The translations under genes and the position numbers were made by a program. From the NCBI GenBank assembly GCA_018398585.1, contig JAGTTD010000008.1, forward strand, positions 28,077,208 to 28,141,207: DNA of 64,000 nt, in the 5' to 3' direction. The notes beneath the pieces were generated by a model. It made no database searches, was not told the DNA's origin, and saw only the letters and a program-made list of their open reading frames with translations. The stretch is from Simmondsia chinensis. Its lineage: Eukaryota; Streptophyta; Magnoliopsida; Caryophyllales; Simmondsiaceae. This document shows, piece after piece, positions 1-10,950 of the stretch (its first letter is position 1; each line of letters opens with the position of its first letter).

Positions 1-354
1 CATCAATTTAGCCTAGAAGGTCTCAACCTTCTCGTCTAATGAATTCTTTATACTTGTTGATTCATTCAGATCCAATTTAATGGACTTATTGCCTATTGAC
101 GCCTCTACAAGTTACCAGACTTAGTTAAAATACAATTACTTTAACTGAACTTTTACTGCCATGACCACTTGGTCTGCATCTTTATACTTAAAATTTTCAT
201 TGTAGTCTAAAGGATCAGATTCACCATCATGCTTAACCGTTAATACTGAAGACATGAATCCGTCAGGTGACCCTAACCATCCTCCCGCTACATCAAAGCT
301 CTCATGTATTTAGTGTGATAATAACCTAGTTGAAGATATATCTAATACATCATT
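1..354 (-). pseudogene. Ty1/copia relic F, reverse transcriptase part
   Basis: Read on the minus strand from 349 down to 1, this gives a decayed start of a copia reverse transcriptase. Pieces such as PLDYNE, KDADQ, LYFN-VW-LVEA and KVETF-AKL match the conserved block that precedes and begins the copia RT domain, with in-frame stops between them. The rest of the same relic lies at 33306-34000 on the minus strand, in the order expected if copia E (355-33305) split it. Family match is from memory of copia proteins; no search was run. Confidence 0.7.
350..354. repeat. Target-site duplication, left copy, copia E
   Basis: TCATT here and TCATC at 33306-33310 directly flank the TG...CA ends of the two LTRs. 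Five base pairs is the usual copia length; one base has changed. Confidence 0.75.
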
Positions 355-985
355 TGTTGATGTATTTTCAAAATAAAGTACTTAATAAAGTGTTTCGAAT
401 TTGTATAATATGTAGTTGGTTGGAATATGGTGTGTGTCGACACATGTCATGTGTGTGTCGACGCACAATCTTGTAGAAACACACTCGGGAGGTTGAGTGT
501 CGACTCATAGAGCTTGTGTGTTGACACACAATCTTACAGAACCCATGGACTGGGTCTAAATGTCGACACTCAATTCGACACAGGGCAGTTATGGCCGTTA
601 CCTTACCCGGGTTTTTGTGTATTTTTTGGAAATTATTTATGTCATTTTGAAGGGTGGTGTCCCTTAGCTTAAAGATAAGAATGGAGGACGTGTCTCTTCC
701 CAAGAGACACATGAATCTTTATAAATGGCCCACGATTGTTGTTTTGCAAATTACTTGAAAGACTTCATTCTCTTTTCTAGTAAAACTCTTGGTCATCTTT
801 CCTTTTTATGCTCTTACTCTCACTTTGTGTTGGGTTTCATTCTATCTCTGAGATTATTTCGATATTAATAAAGTAAGTCTTAAGGAAAGTGGTTCGCCAC
901 ACGCCTTGAAACTAGTGATTGAAATAGATACATGTTTTACATTTCTCTAACTATTTTTCGTGTTATTTACTCTTGTGTAATAACA
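355..985 (+). repeat. 5' LTR of copia E
   Basis: The LTR starts TGTTGATGTATTTTC and ends TGTAATAACA. It matches 32653-33305 along its whole length with scattered substitutions. The U3 part holds several GTGTCGACAC-like palindromes (about 430-570), a TATA-like TTTATAAAT near 718, and a following CT-rich transcribed part. Confidence 0.9.
718..727 (+). promoter_or_regulatory. TATA-like box in 5' LTR of copia E
   Basis: TTTATAAATGG lies in the middle of the LTR; the 3' LTR has CTATAAATAG at about 33038 in the matching place. The position fits the U3/R boundary of a plant LTR. No transcription start can be proved from sequence. Confidence 0.5.
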
Positions 986-1017
986 ATCTTAAGACTTAGT
1001 TTCTATTTAAGAAAGTG

Positions 1018-1850
1018 GCTTCTTCTCTACGAGTGATGATTGTGAACTTTGTGAAACTCGACTGATTTGATGGCGTAAATTTCCATTGTTGGCAAAGAAA
1101 GATGCACTTTTTAGTTACTACTTTGAATGTGGTGCATTTTCTGAATACGCCAATTCCCGATCCTCCATCCGATGATGAAACTCTGTCTAAGAAACATGCA
1201 AGACTCAAGTTGAAGAATGATGACTACATTTGTAGGGGTCATATCCTTAATGGTATGATGGATGCTTTGTTCAATATCTATTCCAACATGACTACGGCTA
1301 AAGAATTGTGGGATGCTCTTGAAACAAGGTACATGGTGAAAGATGCTACAAGTAAGAAATTTCTTGTTAGTCAATTCAATATAAAATGGTTGATAATCGT
1401 TCTGTTATGGAGCAATTCCATGAGATCAAAAGAATTTTAAACCACTTTAAACAATATAACACGAACATGGATGATACCACTGTCGTCTCTTCCTTGATGG
1501 ACAAACTGCCTCCATCTTGGAAAGATATTAAAAAGCGACATTTGTCTATCGAGGAGTTGGCTAACCATCTCCATATTGAGGAAGGTTACAGGATGAGAAC
1601 AAGGATCGTCCCGGAGACAAGGGAAAAATTAATTTCTTGGAAGAAGGCCAATGGAGTAAAGGACCAAAACGGACTGGACACTTCTCAAAGAAATTTGATG
1701 ACAAGAGGCACAAGCCTATTTGTTGGGAGTGTCATAAGCTTGGTCACATGAAAAAGGACCACCTCAAGAATAAAAGGGACAAGGGGCTGGGTAATCACAA
1801 TGATAATTCGAAAATAATTTTATGGCAATGATTTCCGAGATCAATCTCAA
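1018..1850 (+). pseudogene. Copia E gag
   Basis: This is the Gag region of copia E, which would form the particle shell and bind element RNA. Visible pieces run in order: FDGVNFHCWQRKMHF at the N terminus, MTTAKELWDALETRY in the UBN2-type Gag domain, then a zinc knuckle near 1708-1750 reading CWECHKLGHMKKDH. The last zinc ligand of that CCHC motif is His instead of Cys. Reading switches frame around 1380-1390 and again near 1640, and a stop lies near the start, so no intact Gag is made. Confidence 0.82.
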
Positions 1851-2330
1851 TTAAGACGATGAGTCTTGGTGGGTTGACTCAGGGGCTACAAAGCGTGTTT
1901 GTAAAGATAGGGGATTCTTTAAAATGTTTAAGCCCATCGATGATGGTTCAGTTTTATTTATGAAAAATAGTGCAACTATACCGGTTAAGAGTAAGGGGAA
2001 AATTGATTTGATTTTTACATTGGAAAAAAAAAACCTTACCTTAACCGATGTATGTTTTGCACATGATGTTAAAAAGAATCTTATATCTGGTAGCCTTCTG
2101 AATAGGTTCGCGTTTAAGTTGTTCTTTGAGCTGACAAGTTCATCCTATCAAAGAATGGTGCATTTGTGGGAAAAGGATACTTGTACGAAGGAATGTTTAA
2201 ATTGAACGTGAATAAAATGGTTAATTCTATGTATATGCTTGACTTTTCTTATCTTTAGCATCATAGACTTGGACAGATTAATTTTCGCAGAATGCAAGAT
2301 ACGGCTAGCTCGTACTTAATTCCTCAATTT
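1851..2330 (+). pseudogene. Copia E protease and pre-integrase region
   Basis: The region reads WWVDSGATK-like peptide around 1869-1895 (copia protease active-site area) and continues VKSKGKIDLIFTLEK and LTLTDVCFAHDVKKNLIS, the C-terminal half of the copia aspartic protease. Then comes the GAG-pre-integrase segment with a decayed histidine motif (HHRLGQIN, about 2261-2283). Frameshifts occur near 1920 and 2205. In the living element it would cut the polyprotein. Confidence 0.75.
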
Positions 2331-2930
2331 AATAAGGTTAATGATAAATGTAAAACTTGGATACTCACGAAAATATCAAGGTTACCGTTTCCTTCAGTGC
2401 AAAGGAATATGAGTCTACTTGATTTAATACATAGTGATTTATGCGACTTTAAAAGTACCCCTACAATAGGAGGAAAGAATACTTTATCACTTTTATTGAT
2501 GATTGTTCAAGATATTGCTATGCATTTCTTTTGAACTTTAAAGACAAATCAATAGGTAAGTTTAAAGTATATAAGGTCAAATCCGAATTATATTGTGGAA
2601 TATTCCTGAAACACTTGAGAACTGACCGTGGTGGTGAGTGTTATGATCCTAAATGCTTTGAAACCACGTGTATTATTCATAAGGTCACGGCACCTTATAC
2701 GCCGCAACAAAATGGCATGGCTGAGCGAAAAAATCGGACTTTAACTAGGATGGTGAATGCCATGTTATCATATTCCGGACTTAGTGATGGTTTGTGGGGT
2801 GAGGCTATGCTTACAGCCTGTCATATTTTAAACCGAGTTGCTAATAAGAAGAGTAAAATAACCCCATATGAACAACAAAACAAACGAGCACCTAACTTGA
2901 ATTACTTCAAGATTTGGGGGGTGTAGCACA
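2331..2930 (+). pseudogene. Copia E integrase core
   Basis: This is a retroviral-type integrase core (rve), which would insert element cDNA into the genome. The three acidic catalytic positions are visible: Asp in LIHSDLCDF (about 2424), Asp in LRTDRGGE (about 2625) and Glu in QQNGMAERKNR (about 2725). A frameshift near 2480-2535 separates the first from the other two. A stop follows at 2924-2926, and the integrase C-terminal region beyond is in other frames up to about 3190. Confidence 0.88.
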
Positions 2931-3189
2931 ATTGTTAAAGTCTTGGAACCTGAAAGGGAAAAAAATAGGTGAAAAGGAAGTGAATGTATTTTTGTTGGCT
3001 ATGCACAACATATTAAGGCTTATTGTTTTCATGTTATTGAACCAAAAGACTACATAAATGTTATCACGATAATTGAATCAAAAGATGCCATTTTTGATGA
3101 AAAGCATTTTAGTTCAATAGCTAGACCGAAAGAAAATATTTCGATTGACAATAGCATGTCTTTAACGAATGATGAAAAAGGCTCTAGGA

Positions 3190-3600
3190 CTTAGAAGAAG
3201 TAAAAGAGAAATCCTTTGGACTGGATTTTTACACATATCTAGTGGGAGCAACTAGAGACAATGTGAAGTGTCAAACTTCATGTTGTTGTGTCATGGAGTC
3301 GGATCCATTGACGTTTGATGAGACTATGAGGCCTCATGATGCCGCCTTTTGAAAAGAGGCGATATATGATGAAATGGATTCCATAATGGCGAACAATACC
3401 TGGATTCTTTTGGATCTTCCACAAAGGAATAAGCCAATTAGCTGTAAAAGGATTTTCAAGAAGAAAATGAAGGTCGATGGAACTATTGATAAGTTCAAAG
3501 CCCGGTCAGTGGCTAAAGGGTTTATCCAAAGACAAGAGATAGACTACTTTTATACAGATGCCCCGGTGGCCAGAATATTGACCAATAGAGTATTGACTGC
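3190..3600 (+). pseudogene. Copia E reverse transcriptase, N-terminal part
   Basis: This opens the copia reverse transcriptase: EMDSIMANNTWILLDLP, then CKRIFKKKMKVDGTIDKFKA and RSVAKGFIQRQEIDY, ending APVARILTNRVLTA at the edge of gypsy A. The domain resumes at 30885. With one copy of the 5-bp duplication removed, the frame runs straight through. A longer open frame that goes on to 3970 is chimeric, because its last 120 codons lie in the LTR of gypsy A. Confidence 0.88.
3596..3600. repeat. Target-site duplication, left copy, gypsy A
   Basis: ACTGC here and ATTGC at 30880-30884 flank the LTR ends of gypsy A. Five bp is the usual gypsy length; one C/T difference. Confidence 0.85.
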
Positions 3601-4995
3601 TGATAAGTCTAATTTAATAAATAATTTTTTATATTGTTTAGGTTCATTTTCAAACCATTTTATATCAAACTTGAATCGCTTTTGCTCGCTTTTGCGCCAT
3701 TTCGTTCTTATCATTATTTTCTCGCAAAAACGCTCATTTTGCGCTAAGTTTTATCATCAACAAGTGAATACAAGATACATCAAAGAAAGCAAAAACAGGG
3801 CTAAACACATCAATCTACACGGTTTAGTAAGGAAACAACAACAACTTACACAACTTGTTACAACTTGCAAAAAGGCAGCAAAATGGACAAATCAAATGCA
3901 AGAACTTCTTGTACACTTCAAGAACATGTTCAAGTTGATGTCAATACTGATTTTTGGGTGGCAAAGCTGAAGAAAAGTTGAAGAAATCAACAAGTTGCTA
4001 CAAAAAGCACAATTGGGCGGCAAAAGGGTGGCAGGAAGAACAAATGAGAGTAAAGCTTATATAATTTTTTATTTTTTGAATTTGCAACCTCAAAAACTAT
4101 AAATAGGAGTGTTTGGAAGTCTTTAGGCATGAATTCATTTAGAAAAAACTCAAAACAAAGTAGTAGAATGAGTAGGAAAACCGTAGGAAGAGGAAAGGAG
4201 TGAAGGAAGAAAGTTTGGTTTGTACTTTTGCATTTTTATGTTCTTTTCTATCCTTTGCTTCTTTAAATTCATGGATTTTTTCTTAGTTTTGCTTTATATT
4301 ATGTAATTTTGTCTTGCAAGGCTACGTGGCCTAAGTTGTAATATATGCTCTTTTCTAATTCAACGTATTAAAAGTTTTTTTATTGTGCTGTTTGAGTGTT
4401 TATCATTGTTGTTCATGAGTTTTGAATGCTTGATCACCATTCAAAGCCTATAATGATTTATAATGAGTCCGAGCAGAGATTTATGATGAATGCTAAAGTG
4501 ATAAACACCAAAAATTGAGTGAATATTAGAGATTGATTAACGCGATTTATGTGGTCTTAAATGAAAACCATGAATCTTCAAAACTTTTTTCTTATTTAAA
4601 TTCATGCAAGAGATTGATGAATTAATACGTAAAAGGGCATGCTAAATGTTGCCGGAGAGAGAATACTTAATAAATTAGGGTTTTCGACCATCAACACGTA
4701 ATAACAACTTGAATATCAAGAATAGAAATGCGTGTTGATGCAACTCAGTGAAATCGGATGCCTAAAAATCTTCTAAAAATCAGTACACTTTTTATAAAAT
4801 CAGTAAAAAGTTTTGTTCTTTTTCATTTTGTTTTGTTCCATATAAAAAACCACAAATTTCGATCTTTCAAATAACGCTAATACTACTAATTTTGGTACTT
4901 ATTCAATGACAATACTAGTGGGACAATACTCTACTCATTCTATATTTCTTGATATGACTTAGTGTACTTGCTAAGCATAAACACCAAGCACATCA
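3601..4995 (+). repeat. 5' LTR of gypsy A
   Basis: It begins TGATAAGTCTAATTTA and ends AAGCACATCA, 1395 bp, and matches 29460-30879 throughout. A TATA box (CTATAAATAGG) starts at 4097. The 3' half is AT-rich with no coding content. Confidence 0.92.
4097..4107 (+). promoter_or_regulatory. TATA box of gypsy A 5' LTR
   Basis: CTATAAATAGG is kept exactly in the 3' LTR at about 29965. It lies roughly 500 bp into the LTR, a usual U3 position. The start site downstream is not proved. Confidence 0.6.
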
Positions 4996-5333
4996 AGTTT
5001 TTGGCGTCATTACCAGGGATTGTTCTTATTTGAGTGATATCGATACCAACTTGTTTTGGTACTAATTTGAAGTTGTTTTGTTCAAACTTGTGAATTTTGT
5101 TTAAAATTGAAGAAGAAATTTCTTTTCTTTCATCTATTTCATTCACTCGGTTTTATTTTGTAAAGTTATTTTTTTTTTACTTGTAAAATTCGTATAGTAG
5201 CCCCTAAAATTGTGGTTTTTTTAAGTTTTGTTAAGTTTGTTTTATTTTGTTGTTTTTCTTTTGTTTTATCTTTATTTTCATTTTTCTTTTACTTATAGTT
5301 CACTTTGATAAAATTTTGAAAGCTAAAATTGTT
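4996..5333 (+). other. Gypsy A leader with primer-binding region
   Basis: The first bases after the LTR read AGTTTTTGGCGTCATTACC, the place of the tRNA primer-binding site. The matching spot in gypsy B (16653) reads AGATTTTGGGGCCATTGCC. The rest is a T-rich untranslated leader that is cut at 5334 by copia C and resumes at 11378. I see no gene in it. Confidence 0.7.
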
Positions 5334-5338
5334 ATTTT
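5334..5338. repeat. Target-site duplication, left copy, copia C
   Basis: ATTTT here and at 11378-11382 exactly flank copia C. Confidence 0.75.
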
Positions 5339-5661
5339 TGTTGTAAAATTATAGACAAATTATACTCTATAGGAAGATAATGAAAAGACCAACCCAAATA
5401 TACTTGAAGAAAAATAGCAAGTATTTTATATCAGAACGAGATTATTTTATTAAAATATTTCTCTCTCTCTTTCTCTCGTTATTTTTTTCCCTTTCTCTTT
5501 CTTTTCTTTTCTTTCTTTTCTTCTTGTTTCTGTGTGAGTAGTGTGTGTAATATATATACATAGAAGGGGGGATGAGTCATCCAAAGGGTGGCTCATATTG
5601 TGACATGTGTCACAGTTTACCCAAATACCCATTTATATATATGTATATGTATGTATGTATG

Positions 5662-5697
<36 letters not shown>

Positions 5698-5796
5698 AAT
5701 AAATATTTTACATAATTTTTAATTTTCTATAATATTTAATAATATCCAAACTCGACTCTAAAATTTATACCCGAAAAATATCCAATATTTACAACA
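5339..5796 (-). repeat. 3' LTR of copia C (left end)
   Basis: On the plus strand it starts TGTTGTAAAATTATAG and ends AATATTTACAACA. It matches 10951-11377 apart from substitutions and a grown TA microsatellite at about 5634-5693. A pyrimidine-rich block (CTCTCTCTTTC...) lies at 5458-5530. Confidence 0.87.
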
Positions 5797-5952
5797 CTCC
5801 CCCTTAGGACATTTTCCGTTATAACGGGACACAACATCCAAGTTAAATACGCCTGCCTCGTTAAAAACCTTGCTAGAAAAACCCAGCAGGAAAAACCATA
5901 TCGAAGGGAAAAAGAGTACAGTTCATATTTAACTCCCCCTTATGTGAACATA

Positions 5953-6250
5953 TTAGTAAGGGGCATTTATAAGTCGATGCATACCAATCTTGTGAACGAA
6001 TTTCTCTAATGTTGTTGTTGACAATGCTTTCGTGAACAAATCTGCCAAGTTCTCACTTAAGCAAACTTGTTGAACATCTATTTCACCCTTCTTCTGACGC
6101 TCGTGTGTAAAGAAGAACTTCGGTGAGATATGCTTAGTTCTGTCGCCTTTCTTAAAATATGTGCGGGACATAAAACTCTTGAAAGTGTATATTGTCCGAG
6201 TTATACACGCTTCTTGAACTGTCTTGTTAAAAAAAAACTTTTGCAAGGAA
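5953..6250 (-). pseudogene. Copia C RNase H, C-terminal part
   Basis: The 97-codon minus-strand frame holds FFFTHERQKKGEIDVQQV, LSENLADLFTKAL and KFVHKIGMHRL, the well-known end of copia RNase H and polyprotein. It follows the LTR closely, as expected at the 3' end of the element. A second, more decayed copy of the same stretch lies at about 6160-6450, so this end is duplicated. Confidence 0.8.
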
Positions 6251-6500
6251 AAAACCTAGTGGAAAAAACCATAGCCAATGAAAAAGAGTATAGTGCGTAG
6301 TTAATTTTTCTTTAGGGGCATCTCAGAGTTGGCGAATGCCAATTTTGTGCCAATTTCTTGAAAATTTGTTGTAGACAATGTTTTCGCAAGTAACTCCTCC
6401 AGGCGAACATGTGCTTCATTTTTCTTCAGGAAGCTTGAGAGTAAAAATAATTTCTTTGAAGTGCACTGGCTCTATGAACTCTCTTTTGCTTGAACAATGC
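6160..6500 (-). repeat. Second copy of the RNase H end in copia C
   Basis: Bases about 6162-6450 resemble 5824-6080 with an offset of roughly 340-375 bp (GCGGGACATAAAAC versus ACGGGACACAACAT, AAAAAGAGTATAGT versus AAAAAGAGTACAGT, GACAATGTTTTCGC versus GACAATGCTTTCGT). In copia D only the equivalent of this copy is present (59240-59530). This suggests a local tandem duplication or a recombined copy in C. Confidence 0.6.
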
Positions 6501-6532
6501 AGACTTATCTTCATATGGTACTATCGGATTCC

Positions 6533-7117
6533 CCCGGATGGCAATGGGGCAGGGCGGGTACAGGGGGGGTCTCCTCCATACCCGTACCCGTCACCCAAAT
6601 CCAATATACGTACCCACCCCATTACCTGCCACGGGTATGAAGTGGATACCTGTACCCGCCCCGTCGGGTACAAACTCATACCCGTACCCGCCCCATTACC
6701 CGCGGGTATCCAACGGGTATGCATTACCCGCCCCGTACCCTCTCTAATGTGCGGAGAAAACGATTATCTATACCGGGTCATATTAGTTATTTAATACTAC
6801 GTTTAAAAATCAATTATATTTTTTATAACATTGATAAACAATTTGGGTTATTGAATTTAAACACGTATTTTTTTAATTTGAAGGTTAATTATGTACAAAA
6901 TAAAGCGGGTATAGTGGGTATGAGGTGGAGCGGGGCGGGTATGGAGCGGGGCAGGGCTGGTACAAAACTATACCCGTACCCGCCCCATACCCGTGACAGG
7001 TACGGGGTGGGTACATCAAACCCGTACCCACTACCCACCTCGCTTATACCCGTACCTGTCCCAAACGGGGCGGGTATCTGTGGGTAGCGGGTTTTACCCG
7101 CCCCATTGCCATCCCTA
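6533..7117. mobile_element. hAT-like MITE rich in GGGTACCCG motifs
   Basis: The left end reads GGATGGCAATGGGGCAGGGC and the right end GCCCCATTGCCATCCCTA, a terminal inverted repeat that resembles Ac-type hAT ends (TAGGGATG...). The interior is built from CGGGTACCCG-like and ACCCGCCCC motifs on both sides of an AT-rich centre, so it is nearly self-complementary. The first bases of the left end differ from the right and no clear 8-bp duplication is visible. Copia D at about 59630 shows the site without it. Long open frames here are by-products of the repeat. Confidence 0.7.
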
Positions 7118-10100
7118 GTTGGAAGCTTAAAATATGTAGGTTCAAGGGTATTGATATCACCCAGTCTGTACTTGCTCATAAAGCGCAAGTGTATCAACAA
7201 TAGCTGCAATTGTTATTAGATTGCCAAAACATAGTAATATAGCTATATAATAAAATGTCATATACTTGTCACTTACCTTGTGGGGTTCAAATAAATAACC
7301 AGTACTTGCATACAAAATCAATTACAAGTTTAACATAACATTATAACGTATGTTGGGTGATCCATCAAGATAAATATTTAACCACATATCACATACTAGT
7401 GACAAGTAGATCAAAGAGGCCATATCTGGTTGTGTGACAGCTATATCAGTACGTCGCTTAAACCAAGGTATGGTGGGGTCAAGAATTTATTCATTACCTC
7501 ATTGAGGACCGGAAGAGGTCAAAATTGAGGCACTAAACAACATGATGAAATACTCAAGTACCATACTTGTATGAGTTGACCAATAGAGTAATACTCTATC
7601 ATATGAGTGCTTGATTTTCAGGTCGAGCCAAAATCTTTCCTTTTCCGAGATCCTCAATCTCGAGTTCTCAGTTTAGGGGCATAACAGCCCTTTTAAGCTC
7701 TTCAGGAGTTATGATGATATTAACATATTTTTCTTTCAGTAGATATGTACTGCGGTTTTGAACTATATGCTTCTGGCATGTTTGGTTATTCAGGGACTTC
7801 CATATAAATATCATTGTACAAATAAGCCATTTCCAATATATATATGACGCATATAGAGACTGTCAGATTAAGTGTATCCATTTCTCATATTTATGTCCCA
7901 TTAAGTTTTGGTCTCTATAATAAACCTTGGGCTACAAATTGTGCTTTTCACCACCTCATTATTTTCTGCACAAACATTCATATGTAGCATTTAGGTTTTA
8001 TTCTTTGGGCATTTGGACTTCAGGTCCAAAAATTACACATGGCTAATTTAGCCTGAATTGCATCTTTCTCTTTGAGCCAATCATTTCTTTGTTGGCATTC
8101 TTGAATGAACTCATGTTTAAGATTTTCAATTTCTTTGTTCAGGGAGTAGCTACAAATATCTGATCAATTTTCATTTCGGTTCCATTATATCTCATATTTC
8201 ATAGAGATCTCTTTAACATCATAATTCCAATAGACTCATGTAGCTTCAGGTACTTAATAATCTTGAGGGATTTTTATTTACACATTTTATTATTTTTGCA
8301 GAGTTTTTCTTCTTAAGAATTTATAATAAAAGGATTAATCTTTTCTATTGCTCCTTTTTCTTTCTCAGATTCAAATCTTTGGAACCGATATATTTACCAT
8401 GCTTCTGGCGTGCAATGGATGCATTTTTCAATATATTAGAATATCACTCGACTGGGATATTAATTCGAGAAGGCGCATATATAGTGGGGACATTATTTGG
8501 TCACCTTATTTCCATTAGTGAATACATCTATGAATTGGCTTGTAATAATTTACAAGTGAACAATTCTTTGAACTTCTGGCTCAATGATGCATTCCACATA
8601 AGTTTCATTTTTTCTCCCCTTGATTCTGGAAACCTTGTTTCGTCAAATTGACAATCAAAAAATGATGCTTGTAAAATGTTTCCAATTAATTTCTTCAGAT
8701 AAATTTTAAGTCCCCTTATTTATACCCATCTTTCAACATTTGAGGTGGAGTAATTGGGACATACAGTATATAATCAAATTCATAGATGGGATATATATCT
8801 AGACCTTATCAGAGACAAGTTATACTGGGGGATCCATAATTAGTGCTGCAACATGTATCATAACATGTACCCAAGTAAAATTTGGCAATAATAATGGTCT
8901 AGCCACTCGCTGCAGGCGTTTAATCATAAGACCATTTTGTATCTGTACGCGGGCTATATGGCAATTCATCCCATACAATAACCATTAAATTCTTGGGATG
9001 TAATTTCTCTTGCAATATCATACAATCCACGACTTGAGCTCATAGCCGGATCATTTATGTAAGGAGTTTCACAAATGCCACATCACAAGTATATTATCCA
9101 AACTCACAGAACCATCGGGTAGCGGCCTCTATTAGTATCATACCAAATTGGTCCATGTGATAAAATGATTGGCCCACATATGTCACATTTAGTATTTCTT
9201 CCAGCTTATGGGACTTAAACTCAATTTCAATTGAGTATGACATAGTCACTTTTCCTTAAGCAGCACATGAAATCTCATCAGGAGAAAGAATCTTCAGGTT
9301 CTTTAATGAGTGCCCATGAGAACTTTCAATGATTTTTCTCATCATCGTTACACCTGGATGGCCCAAACGGTCATGCTACAGGGTGAATGTTTTGCAATCA
9401 GTTAACTTCTGGTTAACCACTGTATTAATTGGATTTATGTAAGTATAATATAACCCGGAAGAAAGTGCTGACAATTTTTTCCATTATTTTCTTTCTTCCT
9501 AAGGTAAGCAATGTAATATAAAGATATTCTTTATCGCCCTTATTTATTGTCTCAATGTGATAACAATTGCAACGAATATCTCAAAAACTGATCAAGTTTC
9601 TCTGTGATCTACTGGAAAACAGAGCATCGCTTATGTTTAGTTTCGTCTCTTCAGGGAATATAACATGTGCTCTTCCGAAACTCTCAACCAATTTTGAAAC
9701 ACCTGATATAAGAATCTTCTAGTTCTTGAATAGGTGCGAGAATTTCAACGATTCTTTTAACCATATTTATATCCGGATGACTCAAATAGTCATGCCATAA
9801 AATAAAAGTCTTTAGGGTCTGTTAACTTCTGGTTAACTATCCCAATAGATATCTCCAAATTAAATAGATAGCCATACTTATGAAAATTATTGTTTCTTCA
9901 GGAAATATGATATTTGCTTTTCTGGAGTTTTTAATAAAGTATCAAATAGATTGGCTAAGAAATATAGCCATATGAATAACTGATAATAAGTAGGCAGCGT
10001 AGCCAACCATATGAATGACTAATAATAAGTAGACGGCATAGCCGACCATATAATGAATGAGTAATAAAAAGTAGGCGGTTTAACCAGCCATGAATATGCA

Positions 10101-10170
10101 AAGTAGAAAATACAAAAAAACTAAAGTTTTTCTTTTTCCTTCATCTCCTCTTCATTAGTGGACTTCTTAT
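7118..10170 (-). pseudogene. Copia C pol relic (reverse transcriptase, integrase, protease)
   Basis: Minus-strand fragments can be placed. AQFVAQG near 7935-7955 is the start of reverse transcriptase. DCQFDETRFP near 8610-8645 and YILYVPITPPQ near 8720-8790 are the end of the integrase region, and TWVHVMIHVAALI near 8835-8875 matches integrase. Stops and frameshifts are dense; the longest plus-strand frame (8379-8651) is a shadow. Nothing else is coded here. Confidence 0.6.
9955..10095. repeat. Short tandem repeat, about 40 bp, in copia C
   Basis: Three imperfect units of CCATATGAATAACTGATAAT followed by AAGTAGGC(A/G)GC.TAGCC. The same array is present in copia D at about 62280-62410, so it belongs to the family and lies between Gag and protease. 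Confidence 0.6.
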
Positions 10171-10173
10171 ATT

Positions 10174-10880
10174 TTGGTCCATTCTGGGTACCATAATGTT
10201 AGTTATTATGACCGTGACTATAACCTCGTCCGCGGCCCTGACCACATCCACGTTTACGACCTCGACCATGTTCCTGCTAGTCATATGTCGAAGCATTCAC
10301 TTCAGGGAGTGGTTCGAATCCAGTTAGTCGTGTTTGATGAATTTTCATCAACAATTCATTGCTTGGTTCAGCAATGAGGAGACAGATATCAACTCTAAGT
10401 ATTTTTAAAATTCTCGTTCTCAATATTGCTACTACAGGAGCATATTCGAGACATGAAAAGTAGAGAATATTTTCTCTAACGTATCCTCCTTAGTAATATT
10501 TTCACCGCATAATTGCAGCCGGGAGGTAATACTAAACACTGCAGAGTTATACTCGCTAATAGTTTTAAAATCCTGCAACCGCAGGTGAATCCAATCATAG
10601 CGAGCTTTAGGGGGGATCATAGACATTTCATGATCAAACCTCTCCTTTAAATTTTGCCAAAGGATATACGGGTCCATGACAGTAATATACTCAGCTTTAA
10701 TCCTTCAAGGATATGATGCCTGAGAAACGCGATCCTGCAAAGATGCGCTATTTACTCTTTTAATTGTCCGAGATTCACAGCATCAGGGTGGATCTCAACA
10801 TCAAAAGTCCAAGGCAAATAATTTTTTCCAGTAATATTAAGAGCAATAAATTCAAAATTAGTAAGATTATAAATCACAAA
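10174..10880 (-). pseudogene. Copia C gag
   Basis: On the minus strand, FEFIALNITGKNYLPW (about 10840-10860 downward) is the N-terminal motif of copia Gag. YILWQNLKERFDHEM and RLQDFKTISEYNSAVF (10432-10677) are the UBN2-type Gag core. Then comes an Arg/Gly-rich stretch (HGRGRKRGCGQGRGRGYSHG, about 10195-10270) near the nucleic-acid-binding end. Stops break the frame. It follows the 5' LTR of C (10951-11377) as expected. Confidence 0.8.
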
Positions 10881-10927
10881 GATTAGGAAATGAAAGCTTA
10901 CATCGAATATAGAACAATCATCAGTTG

Positions 10928-10950
10928 GTTAGAGGCTCATGCTGATAATG
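10928..10950 (-). other. Primer-binding site region of copia C
   Basis: Just inside the 5' LTR the minus strand reads CATTATCAGCATGAGCCTCT; copia D has AAGTTATCAGCACGAGTCTC in the same place. The TATCAGCA(C/T)GAG core resembles primer sites of several plant copia families. Which tRNA it pairs with is not settled here. Confidence 0.45.

Noticed and set aside
3374..3970. A 198-codon frame that looks like one gene
   Set aside because: It is a chimera: copia E reverse transcriptase up to 3600, then the LTR of gypsy A.
6378..7209. Several overlapping Pro/Gly/Tyr-rich frames on both strands
   Set aside because: They follow from the CGGGTACCCG arrays of the MITE, which keep frames open in any phase.
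10174..10377. Plus-strand His/Tyr-rich frame
   Set aside because: It is the shadow of the minus-strand Gly/Arg-rich Gag segment of copia C.
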